A stretch of DNA of 6,255 bases from an uncultured Roseateles sp. (lineage in GTDB: Bacteria; Pseudomonadota; Gammaproteobacteria; Burkholderiales; Burkholderiaceae). The position numbers and the translations under genes were made by a program. How positions within the stretch are numbered: the first letter of the stretch is position 1; the number at the start of each line of letters is the position of its first letter. Location of the stretch: assembly GCA_946480605.1 (NCBI GenBank), contig CAMLKW010000243.1:1-6255 (forward strand), in the 5' to 3' direction. A model generated the notes under the pieces. The model was not told the origin of the DNA. It was given only the letters and a program-made list of their open reading frames with translations, and did not search any database. Below, piece by piece: positions 1 through 6,138 of the stretch.

Positions 1-118
1 TGGGCTCGATGGTGCAGAAGGGGTAGTTCTCGGCGGCGATGCCGGCTTTGGTCAGGGCATTGAAGAGCGTGGACTTGCCGACGTTGGGCAGGCCCACGAT
101 GCCGCATTTGAGGCTCAT
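1..118 (-). CDS. ychF: Redox/ribosome-associated ATPase YchF (EngD/OLA1 family), N-terminal fragment
   Basis: This is the start of a P-loop NTPase of the TRAFAC class; the rest lies beyond the left edge. Reading leftward from the ATG at 118-116, 39 complete codons are present. They begin [20 protein letters not shown], so the G1/Walker A motif GxxxxGKS sits at residues 9-16. It is followed by [19 protein letters not shown], the switch I stretch that is highly characteristic of YchF. The family is known to bind ribosomes, to prefer ATP over GTP, and to act in translation and oxidative-stress responses in the cytoplasm. A Shine-Dalgarno-like GGAAAG (minus strand, 132-127) lies 8 bases before the ATG and supports this start. 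The gene is divergent from the monooxygenase gene and has its own -10 candidate. The identification is firm even from this fragment; downstream motifs (G4, TGS domain) cannot be checked here. Confidence 0.95.
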   Translation of the reverse strand, partial: MSLKCGIVGLPNVGKSTLFNALTKAGIAAENYPFCTIEP

Positions 119-126
119 GGCTGGGG

Positions 127-132
127 CTTTCC
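127..132 (-). promoter_or_regulatory. Ribosome binding site of ychF
   Basis: On the minus strand GGAAAG lies 8 bases upstream of the ychF ATG. It is a reasonable Shine-Dalgarno sequence and fixes the start of that gene. It contrasts with the lack of any such sequence before most of the rightward genes. Confidence 0.6.
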
Positions 133-175
133 GTTGGGGAGGGCATTCGCCGCAGACCGGCGCGCCAAGCGCGTG

Positions 176-181
176 ATTTTA
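176..181 (-). promoter_or_regulatory. Candidate -10 box for ychF
   Basis: The minus strand reads TAAAAT followed by C, one base off the sigma-70 consensus TATAAT, in otherwise GC-rich sequence. It would start transcription about 50 bases before the ychF ATG. At 17-bp spacing the -35 position is a poor match to TTGACA, so only the -10 is supported. The box sits inside a short inverted repeat (GCGCG at 169-173, CGCGC at 184-188) that could be an operator or chance in GC-rich DNA. Confidence 0.45.
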
Positions 182-233
182 GTCGCGCAGGCCATGGTCG
201 CTGCGGCCGCTCGGGCCGATTCGCCCCGCTGCC

Positions 234-239
234 TACAAT
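234..239 (+). promoter_or_regulatory. Candidate -10 box for the rightward gene run
   Basis: TACAAT, one mismatch from the sigma-70 -10 consensus, ends six bases before the monooxygenase ATG at 246. Transcription normally begins about 7 bases downstream of the -10 box, which would put the start at or beside the A of that ATG, so the mRNA may be leaderless. No convincing TTGACA-like hexamer is visible 16-18 bases upstream (around 211-217, TCGGGCC). This would be the main promoter of the six-gene run unless there is an internal one. Confidence 0.5.
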
Positions 240-245
240 CGAGAC

Positions 246-1367
246 ATGCAGAGCGTGGATGTACTGGTCAGAGGGCGCGGTGCCGTGGGCAGCAGCTTGG
301 CCTTGGCGCTGGCGGCTCAGGGCTTGTCCGTCGGTGTGACTGGGCGGCCGGAGCCGGCGCGCGCGGGCGACGTGCGCACCTACGCGCTGAACGCCGCTTC
401 CGTCGCCCTGCTGACCGGATTGAAGGTCTGGGATGCCCTGCCAGCAGATGCCATGAGCCCCGTGTACGACATGATCGTCAACGGCGACGGGCTGGCAGAT
501 CAGCCGGCCGGCCGGTTGAGTTTCTCGGCCTGGCAGCAGGGGCTGCGGGAACTGGCAGTCATCGTCGATGCTGCCGCGCTGGACGCGCAGTTGGCGATCG
601 CTCTGCGCTTTTCACCCCATGTGCGCGACGTGCCTGACGACTGCAGGGCCGAGCTGACGGCCCTGTGCGAAGGGCGCGAGTCGAGCGCACGGGAGGCGCT
701 GGGCGTGAGCTTCAACACTAGGCCCTATGGCCATCGCGCACTGGCAGCTCGTCTGACGGCTGATCAACCCCACCGGGGCGTGGCACGGCAATGGTTCCGC
801 GCCGGCGGTGAGGTGCTGGCGCTGCTGCCATTCGATCGGCCGCTCGCGGGTGCGTCCTACGGGCTGGTCTGGTCCTGCGATGCGGCGCGGGCCGAGGTTT
901 TGCAGCACATGCAGCCCGCGGAATTCGAGCAGGAGCTGCAGACCATCACCTCGATGGCCGCAGGTCGCCTGAGCCTGGCCAGCGACCGTTCGAGCTGGCC
1001 GCTGGCCATGGCGCGGGCGGAGGCCGTCAGCGGCCCCGGCTGGGTGCTGCTGGGAGACGCCGCGCACATCGTGCACCCGCTGGCGGGCCAGGGGCTCAAT
1101 CTGGGACTGGGCGATGTCACCGCGCTGGCCCAGGTGCTGGCCGATCGAGAACCCTGGCGGCCACTGGGCGACGAGCGGCTGCTGCGCCGCTATGCCCGTC
1201 AGCGCCTCGCACCGACGCTGGCGATGGGCGAGCTGACGGACGCCCTGCAGCGCCTGTTCGCCCATTCATCGCCGTTGGCACAAAACCTGCGCAATCGAGG
1301 GCTGGATGCGCTCAACCAACTGACCCCCGTCAAGCGCTGGTTGACCCAGCGCGCCCTCGGACTCTAA
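246..1367 (+). CDS. UbiH/UbiF/VisC-family FAD-dependent monooxygenase
   Basis: A 373-residue flavoprotein of the class A aromatic monooxygenase family, whose members hydroxylate the ring of ubiquinone precursors using NAD(P)H and O2. What is visible: the Rossmann dinucleotide motif GRGAVG at residues 10-15 right after the N-terminal beta strand; the family segment RTYALNAASVALL at 44-56; a counterpart of the conserved 'ADGxxS' segment that here reads CEGRES (141-146); ALLPF at 192-196; and the FAD-ribityl/pyrophosphate motif GDAAHIVHPLAGQGLNLGLG at 270-289, ending in D290. The start is supported by the position of the GxGxxG motif. At 373 residues it is somewhat shorter than UbiH-type proteins of about 390-400, with the middle part before residue 140 compressed. 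It precedes dsbC by 19 bases. Which ubiquinone carbon it acts on, or whether it acts in that pathway at all, cannot be read from the sequence, so I give no symbol. Confidence 0.87.
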   Translation: MQSVDVLVRGRGAVGSSLALALAAQGLSVGVTGRPEPARAGDVRTYALNAASVALLTGLKVWDALPADAMSPVYDMIVNGDGLADQPAGRLSFSAWQQGLRELAVIVDAAALDAQLAIALRFSPHVRDVPDDCRAELTALCEGRESSAREALGVSFNTRPYGHRALAARLTADQPHRGVARQWFRAGGEVLALLPFDRPLAGASYGLVWSCDAARAEVLQHMQPAEFEQELQTITSMAAGRLSLASDRSSWPLAMARAEAVSGPGWVLLGDAAHIVHPLAGQGLNLGLGDVTALAQVLADREPWRPLGDERLLRRYARQRLAPTLAMGELTDALQRLFAHSSPLAQNLRNRGLDALNQLTPVKRWLTQRALGL

Positions 1368-1386
1368 CCCCCTCATCGTCCTCACC

Positions 1387-2118
1387 GTGCTGTCTCCTAC
1401 CCGCATCCTGGCCGGCTTGTTTCTGGCTGCCTGTCTGCCTGTCATGGCCAATGAGGCCGTCATCCGCAAGGCCTTCACCGAGCGCATGCCCAATGCGCCC
1501 AAGATCGACGAGGTGCGCCCGTCGCCGGTACCGGGTCTGTGGGAGCTGCGCATCGGCAACGAGGTGCGCTACACAGACCCGACAGGCACCTATCTCTTCG
1601 AGGGAGAGATCTACGACATCAAGGCCAAGAAGAACATCACCGAGGAGCGGGTCGCGCAGCTCAATCGCGTGGACTTCGCCGCGCTGCCGTTCAAGGATGC
1701 CCTGGTCTGGAAGAACGGCAACGGCAAGCGCCGCATCGCCGTGTTCGCCGACCCCAACTGCGGCTACTGCAAGCGCTTCGAGAAGTCGCTGCAGGAGCTG
1801 AAGGATGTCACCGTCTACACCTTCCTCATCCCCATCCTGGGTGGCGACTCGCCGGAGAAGTCCCGCTCGATCTGGTGTGCCAAGGACAACAGCGCCGCCT
1901 GGCTGGGCTGGATGCTGAAGAACGAGCAGCCGGTCAAGGCCCCGGCCAGTTGTGACAGTGCAGCGATCGAGCGCAACCTCGCGTTGTCGCGCAAGATCCA
2001 CGTGAACGGCACGCCCGCCATCCTGCTGGAAGACGGCAACCGCATCCCGGGCGCCGTCGGTGCCGTGGAATTGGAACGTCGCCTGCAGGCGCTGTCTGCA
2101 CCGGCCGGCAAGTCCTGA
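1387..2118 (+). CDS. dsbC: Periplasmic thiol:disulfide interchange protein DsbC
   Basis: A 243-residue DsbC/DsbG-type protein. In the family it is a V-shaped periplasmic homodimer that reshuffles wrong disulfides and is kept reduced by DsbD. The GTG start is chosen because it gives a full signal peptide: Arg6, a hydrophobic core at 7-20, and cleavage likely after VMA (21/22). The next in-frame ATG (codon 20) would delete the signal. Residues about 22-80 match the N-terminal dimerisation domain, 80-105 the linker helix, and about 110-240 the thioredoxin fold. The active site is CGYC (125-128), identical to E. coli DsbC. The cis-proline loop is T209-P210 (GTPAILL), and C164/C189 probably form the structural disulfide. 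No Shine-Dalgarno sequence precedes the GTG, so translation may depend on the upstream gene. Odd point: LAAC at 13-16 also resembles a lipobox. Confidence 0.93.
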   Translation: MLSPTRILAGLFLAACLPVMANEAVIRKAFTERMPNAPKIDEVRPSPVPGLWELRIGNEVRYTDPTGTYLFEGEIYDIKAKKNITEERVAQLNRVDFAALPFKDALVWKNGNGKRRIAVFADPNCGYCKRFEKSLQELKDVTVYTFLIPILGGDSPEKSRSIWCAKDNSAAWLGWMLKNEQPVKAPASCDSAAIERNLALSRKIHVNGTPAILLEDGNRIPGAVGAVELERRLQALSAPAGKS

Positions 2119-2125
2119 CGCCCCC

Positions 2126-2563
2126 ATGACTGCGGACTTGCGCCGGCTGGTGCATCGCCTGGGCTACGCCGGCCTGATTCCCTTCGTGCTGGGCAGCGCG
2201 CTGATCTGGCTGATCGGCGATCGCAGCCTGGATCAGCACGCCTTCGTCAGCCTCGCGCTGTCGGCCTATGCTGGCCTCGTGATTGCCTTCCTCGGTGGCA
2301 TCCATTGGGGGCTGTCGTTCGCTCGCGGCCTGCCGGCGCGGCAACCCTTGATCTGGGGCGTGTTCGCGATGCTGCTGGGCTGGCTGGGTGTGCTGATGTC
2401 GCCCTACGCCGGGTTGGCGCTGCACGGGGCGGTGTTCATCGCCTGCTACGTCGTCGATCGGCGCGTGTATCCGCAACTCGGCGCAGCGGACTGGCTGACC
2501 CTGCGCTTTCGCCTCACGGCGGTGGCGTCGCTGAGCTGCTTCCTCGCCGCGGCGGGCAGTTGA
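2126..2563 (+). CDS. DUF3429 family integral membrane protein
   Basis: A 145-residue, very hydrophobic protein of unknown function. I assign it to DUF3429 from the N-terminal RLGYAGLIPFVLGSALIWL (residues 11-29) and the central FLGGIHWGL (55-63), both typical of that family as I know it. About five membrane helices can be read: 12-31, 40-58, 74-92, 95-112 and 127-143, with charged residues (DRR, RFR) in the loops between the last ones. I place the start at ATG 2126, 7 bases after the dsbC stop. An in-frame ATG at 2060 would overlap dsbC by 59 bases and add a polar tail not seen in the family. The stop overlaps the next start (TGATG), so translation is probably coupled to the M61 gene. No enzymatic motif is evident; the His-Trp pair in helix 2 is the most notable conserved feature. 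Confidence 0.85.
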   Translation: MTADLRRLVHRLGYAGLIPFVLGSALIWLIGDRSLDQHAFVSLALSAYAGLVIAFLGGIHWGLSFARGLPARQPLIWGVFAMLLGWLGVLMSPYAGLALHGAVFIACYVVDRRVYPQLGAADWLTLRFRLTAVASLSCFLAAAGS

Positions 2564-4272
2564 TGGCCGGTCCCAGCTACCGCATCGAGCTGGCCGACCT
2601 CGCGGCGCACCGCTATCGCGTCACGCTGACGCTGGCCCAGCCTGCGGCGGAGCAGGACTTCAGCCTGCCGGTGTGGATACCGGGCAGCTACCTGGTACGC
2701 GAGTTTGCCAAGCATCTCAGCGGGCTGCGCGCGCACCAGCGCGGGCGGGAACTGGCCGTTGAGCAACTCGACAAGGCCAGCTGGCGTGTGCGCTGCAGCG
2801 GCCGCGCGGCGCTGACGCTGAGCTACGACGTCTACGCCTACGACGCCTCGGTTCGCACCGCCTGGCTGGACTCCCAGCGCGCGTTCTTCAACGCCAGCAG
2901 TCTGTGCCTGCGTGCCCATGGCCGCGAGGCGCAGGCGCACCGACTGGCGCTGGCCGGCGTGCCCGAAGGCTGGCGGGTCGCCACCGAGATGCGTGTCGAC
3001 GCCGCGGGCTTCGAGGCGGCCGACTACGACGAACTGCTGGACCATCCCTTCGAGATCGGCCCACACTGGCAGGGCGAGTTCGTCGTGGCCGGCGTGCCGC
3101 ACCGAGTCGCGGTGGCTGGCGCCTGGCCCAGCTTCGACGGCCAGCGCCTGCTGGCCGACGTGCAGCGCATCTGCGAGGCGCAGATCGCTTTCTGGGGCGA
3201 GGCACCGTTCGAGCGCTACAGCTTCCTGCTGTGGGCGGTGGATGAAGGCCATGGCGGCCTGGAACACCGCGCCAGCACGGCACTGATCTGCGCCCGGCGC
3301 GAACTGCCCACCACAGCGGAGGCCGCAGCCCCCAGCGACAACTACGCGCGGCTGCTGGGCCTGTTCAGCCACGAGTACTTCCATGCATGGAACGTGAAGC
3401 GGCTGCGGCCGACCGAGTTCACGCGCTTCGACTACCAGCGCGAGAACTACACCGAGCTGCTGTGGTTCTTCGAGGGCTTCACGAGCTACTACGACGAGTT
3501 GATGCTGTGTCGCGCCGGGCTCGTCGATGCGGGGCGCTACCTGAAGCTGCTGGTGGCATCCGTCAACGGCGTGCTGGCCGCGCCGGGCCGCGGCGTGCAG
3601 CCGCTGGCGCAGGCCAGCTTCGAGGCCTGGACCAAGTATTACCGCCCCGACGAGAACAGCCCCAACGCGACCAGCAACTACTACGCGCAGGGCGCGCTGG
3701 TGGCTTTGTGCGTGGACCTGAGCCTGCGGGCCTGCGAGTCCAGCCTGGACGCGGTGATGCAGTCGCTGTGGCAGGGCAGTGCGGGCGGGCCGGTCAGCGA
3801 GCACGACATCCTCGCGGCCGTGCGCGCGGCGGGCGGCGACGGGATCGCCGCGCGGCTGCGGGGCTGGGTGCATGGCACCGCCGATCTGCCGCTGCGCGAA
3901 CTGCTGGCGGCGCTGGGCGTGGACTGGCGCGACGACGGCCGCCAGAGCGTGGCCCAGCGCCTGGGCCTGCGGGCCCGCGAGGCCGCGCTGACGGGCATCC
4001 AGGTCAGCCACGTGCTGAACGGCGGCGCGGCCGAGGTCGGCGGCGTCCAGGCGCGCGACGAGATCCTCGGCTGCAACGGTTGGCGGCTGCGCCGGCTGGA
4101 CGATGCGCCGGCGCTGTTGCCTGTTGGGGCCACACGGCTGAGGTTGCTGGTGAGCCGGGACCAGCGCCTGCTGGAGCTGGACGTCGAGCTGCCGCCGGCG
4201 CGCGCGGCGGCGGTCGCGCTGAGCCTGGCGGTGGGTGAGCACGCCGAGCGGCGACGCTGGCTGGGCGTCTGA
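2563..4272 (+). CDS. M61 family zinc metallopeptidase with C-terminal PDZ-like domain
   Basis: A 569-residue member of peptidase family M61 (glycyl aminopeptidase family). In order: an N-terminal beta-rich domain (about 5-170) with VWIPGSYLVREFAKH (residues 36-50), a hallmark of the family; the substrate-side motif GGLEHR (231-236); the zinc motif HEYFH (270-274, with H270 and H274 as ligands and E271 as catalytic base) followed by WNVKRLRP; the third ligand in FFEGFTSYY, E304, 30 residues after H274; a helical region to about 460; and a PDZ-like segment (about 465-535) containing GIQVSHVLNGGAAEVGG. Family members remove N-terminal residues, with a preference for glycine in the characterised enzyme. 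All catalytic residues are present. The start at 2563 overlaps the preceding stop by one base. No signal peptide or membrane segment is visible, so a cytoplasmic location is the simplest reading. Confidence 0.92.
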   Translation: MAGPSYRIELADLAAHRYRVTLTLAQPAAEQDFSLPVWIPGSYLVREFAKHLSGLRAHQRGRELAVEQLDKASWRVRCSGRAALTLSYDVYAYDASVRTAWLDSQRAFFNASSLCLRAHGREAQAHRLALAGVPEGWRVATEMRVDAAGFEAADYDELLDHPFEIGPHWQGEFVVAGVPHRVAVAGAWPSFDGQRLLADVQRICEAQIAFWGEAPFERYSFLLWAVDEGHGGLEHRASTALICARRELPTTAEAAAPSDNYARLLGLFSHEYFHAWNVKRLRPTEFTRFDYQRENYTELLWFFEGFTSYYDELMLCRAGLVDAGRYLKLLVASVNGVLAAPGRGVQPLAQASFEAWTKYYRPDENSPNATSNYYAQGALVALCVDLSLRACESSLDAVMQSLWQGSAGGPVSEHDILAAVRAAGGDGIAARLRGWVHGTADLPLRELLAALGVDWRDDGRQSVAQRLGLRAREAALTGIQVSHVLNGGAAEVGGVQARDEILGCNGWRLRRLDDAPALLPVGATRLRLLVSRDQRLLELDVELPPARAAAVALSLAVGEHAERRRWLGV

Positions 4273-4279
4273 CCCTGCG

Positions 4280-5353
4280 ATGAAGACGCCGCGGCCGTCC
4301 TGGCTGCTGGTGCTGAGCGTGCTGGCACTGCACCTGTGGCTAGGCCAGGAGGTGCAACGCATCCATGAGGGCTGGCGGCGCGACGCGCCGGCACCGATGC
4401 CGGCGCGCATGCAGGTGGACTTTGTGCGCGAGATGGTGCTGAGGCCGCCGCCCGCGGTGGCCCGTGCGGCCTTGCCGCGGCCCGCGAGCATGCGGCAGGC
4501 CTCCGGTGCTGCGCCTGCCGCGTCGGAGCCCGTGTCGATGCCTGAGCCGCCGGCCGCTGCCGCCGAGCCACTGGCCGACGCCCCGGCGGTCGCGGCTTCG
4601 GAGATCGTCGCAGTGGCCGCATCGGCGCCGGCCGGCGACGAGCCCGGTCCCGAATGGCCGCTGTCTACGCGCCTGAGCTATGTGCTGACCGGCAACTACC
4701 GTGGCGCTGTCCACGGCCAGGCCCAGGTCGAATGGCTGCGCCAGGGTCGCGACTACCAGGTCCATCTGGACGTGGGCGTGGGGCCCAGCTTCGCGCCCCT
4801 GATCTCGCGCCGCATGAGCAGCCAGGGCAAGCTCACGCCGGAGGGCATCGCGCCGCAGCGCTACGACGAGCAGACCCGCGTCATCCTCGCCGAGCCCCGC
4901 CGCGCCACGGTGCTGATCGGCAACGGCGAGGTTCAACTGGCCAACGGCGCGCGCCAGCCGGCCGTGCAGGGCGCGCAGGACTCGGCCAGCCAGTTCGTGC
5001 AGCTGACCTGGCTGTTCCTGACCGGGCGGGAGCCGCTGGAGGCCGGGCGGGTCGTGGACTTCCCGCTGGTGCTGCCCTACCGCCAGTACGCCTGGCAGTA
5101 CCAGGTCGTCGGCGAGGAGCTGTTGCACACCCCCATGGGCCCGCTCGCCAGCTGGCACCTGAAGCCCACGCGCGGCGCGGCCGGCGGCGACCTGCTGGCC
5201 GAGGTGTGGCTGGCGCCGTCCTTGCAGTTCCTGCCGGTGCGCCTGCTCATCCGCCAGGACGCCGACACCTACATCGACCTGATGCTGAAAAGCGCGCCGC
5301 TGCAGGCCGCGCCAGAATCGGCCAACGACATCCCCCGGAGATCCAGCCCATGA
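4280..5353 (+). CDS. DUF3108 domain protein, membrane-anchored, probably periplasmic
   Basis: A 357-residue protein with three parts. Residues 8-22 (WLLVLSVLALHLWLG) form one hydrophobic segment after a basic N-terminus (KTPR), an uncleaved anchor or signal. Residues 35-125 are a low-complexity Ala/Pro-rich linker. Residues about 128-340 form a beta-rich domain beginning STRLSYVLTGNYRGAVHGQA, which I assign to DUF3108. Supporting patterns are LTPEGIAPQRYDE (185-197), DSASQFVQLTWLF (234-246), LVLPYRQYAWQYQV (263-276) and the closing DADTYIDLMLKSAP (327-340). The function of the family is unknown to me. I place the start at ATG 4280, 7 bases after the M61 stop; a GTG at 4235 would overlap the M61 gene and put a polar extension before the signal. 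The final bases overlap the next ATG, and the next gene's ribosome binding site lies inside this gene. The domain assignment is moderately sure; the topology follows from the sequence. Confidence 0.8.
   Translation: MKTPRPSWLLVLSVLALHLWLGQEVQRIHEGWRRDAPAPMPARMQVDFVREMVLRPPPAVARAALPRPASMRQASGAAPAASEPVSMPEPPAAAAEPLADAPAVAASEIVAVAASAPAGDEPGPEWPLSTRLSYVLTGNYRGAVHGQAQVEWLRQGRDYQVHLDVGVGPSFAPLISRRMSSQGKLTPEGIAPQRYDEQTRVILAEPRRATVLIGNGEVQLANGARQPAVQGAQDSASQFVQLTWLFLTGREPLEAGRVVDFPLVLPYRQYAWQYQVVGEELLHTPMGPLASWHLKPTRGAAGGDLLAEVWLAPSLQFLPVRLLIRQDADTYIDLMLKSAPLQAAPESANDIPRRSSP
5337..5340 (+). promoter_or_regulatory. Ribosome binding site of the enoyl-CoA hydratase gene
   Basis: GGAG lies nine bases before the ATG at 5350, inside the last codons of the DUF3108 gene. 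It is the only textbook Shine-Dalgarno sequence among the six rightward genes and supports the choice of start. Confidence 0.65.
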
Positions 5354-6138
5354 CCTACGAATGCATCCTCACCGCCGTGCACGGCGATGGCCCCCGCAAG
5401 ACCGGCCTCATCACGCTGAACCGGCCCAAGGCGCTGAACGCGCTGAACGATCCGCTGATGGACGAGCTGGGCGAGGCCCTGCTGGCCTTCGATGCCGACG
5501 ACGGCATCGGCTGCATCGTGCTGACCGGCTCCGAGCGCGCCTTCGCGGCCGGTGCGGACATCCCCACCATGCTGCCGCACACCTTCGTCAGCGCATTCAC
5601 CAGCGGGCTGCTGTCCAAGAACTGGGAGACCATCCTGCAGGTGCGCAAGCCGGTCATCGCCGCGGTGGCCGGCTATGCGCTGGGTGGCGGCTGCGAGCTG
5701 GCCATGATGTGCGACTTCATCATCGCCGCCGACACGGCCAGGTTCGGTCAGCCCGAGATCAAGCTGGGCGTGGTGCCCGGTGCCGGCGGCTCGCAGCGCC
5801 TGCCGCGCGCGGTGGGCAAGAGCAAGGCCATGGACATGATGCTGACCGCCCGCATGATGGATGCGACCGAGGCCGAGCGTGCCGGCCTGGTGTCGCGCAT
5901 CGTGCCGGCGGACAAGCTGCTGGACGAGGCGCTGGCGGCCGCGGAAACCATCAACGGCTTCAGCGGCCCCTCGGTGGCGCTCGTCAAGGAGCTGGTCAAC
6001 CTGTCCTACCAGACGCCGCTGCGCGACGGCGTGGCCGTGGAGCGGCGTTACTTCCACGCCCTGTTCGGCAGCCACGACCAGCGCGAGGGTATGGAAGCCT
6101 TCCTGGCCAAGCGGGCACCGAAGTTTGAGCACCGTTGA
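5350..6138 (+). CDS. Enoyl-CoA hydratase (crotonase superfamily)
   Basis: A 262-residue crotonase, the normal length for a monofunctional enzyme. It adds water to trans-2-enoyl-CoA to give (S)-3-hydroxyacyl-CoA in beta-oxidation, in the cytoplasm as a dimer of trimers. Compared with rat mitochondrial enoyl-CoA hydratase from memory, both catalytic glutamates are present: E116 in GGGCELAMMCD (rat Glu144) and E136 in FGQPEIKLGVVPGAGGSQRL (rat Glu164). The oxyanion-hole residues are A69 in AFAAGADI (rat Ala98) and G113 (rat Gly141). The rest of the fold follows in order: ITLNRPKALNALN at 21-33, the C-terminal trimerisation helices from about 200, and an ending FLAKRAPKFEHR typical of the family. 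With both glutamates it should be a true hydratase and not only an isomerase. The start overlaps the DUF3108 stop by four bases (ATGA) and has a GGAG upstream. Acyl chain-length preference cannot be read. Confidence 0.93.
   Translation: MTYECILTAVHGDGPRKTGLITLNRPKALNALNDPLMDELGEALLAFDADDGIGCIVLTGSERAFAAGADIPTMLPHTFVSAFTSGLLSKNWETILQVRKPVIAAVAGYALGGGCELAMMCDFIIAADTARFGQPEIKLGVVPGAGGSQRLPRAVGKSKAMDMMLTARMMDATEAERAGLVSRIVPADKLLDEALAAAETINGFSGPSVALVKELVNLSYQTPLRDGVAVERRYFHALFGSHDQREGMEAFLAKRAPKFEHR

Noticed and set aside
159..210. Eight-base palindromes GGCGCGCC (159-166) and GCGGCCGC (203-210) in the divergent intergenic region
   Set aside because: Palindromes made only of G and C are expected by chance in DNA of this composition, and nothing ties them to a regulator.
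2060..2125. Upstream ATG giving a 22-residue longer DUF3429 protein
   Set aside because: It would overlap the end of dsbC by 59 bases and add a polar extension before the first helix. The ATG at 2126 fits the family's start.
2305..2562. In-frame upstream extension of the M61 gene inside the DUF3429 gene
   Set aside because: The extra 86 residues are Arg/Gly/Ala-rich out-of-frame translation of DUF3429. Family similarity begins just after the ATG at 2563.
2446..4491. A 681-codon open frame on the minus strand opposite the M61 gene and its flanks
   Set aside because: It is antisense to three well-supported genes, has no recognisable domain, and has the Gln/Arg/Ala/His-rich composition typical of antisense frames in GC-rich DNA.
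5322..5349. CAGAAT at 5323-5328 as a possible -10 box of an internal promoter for the hydratase gene
   Set aside because: It lies inside the DUF3108 coding sequence, departs from consensus and has no acceptable -35 element at normal spacing.
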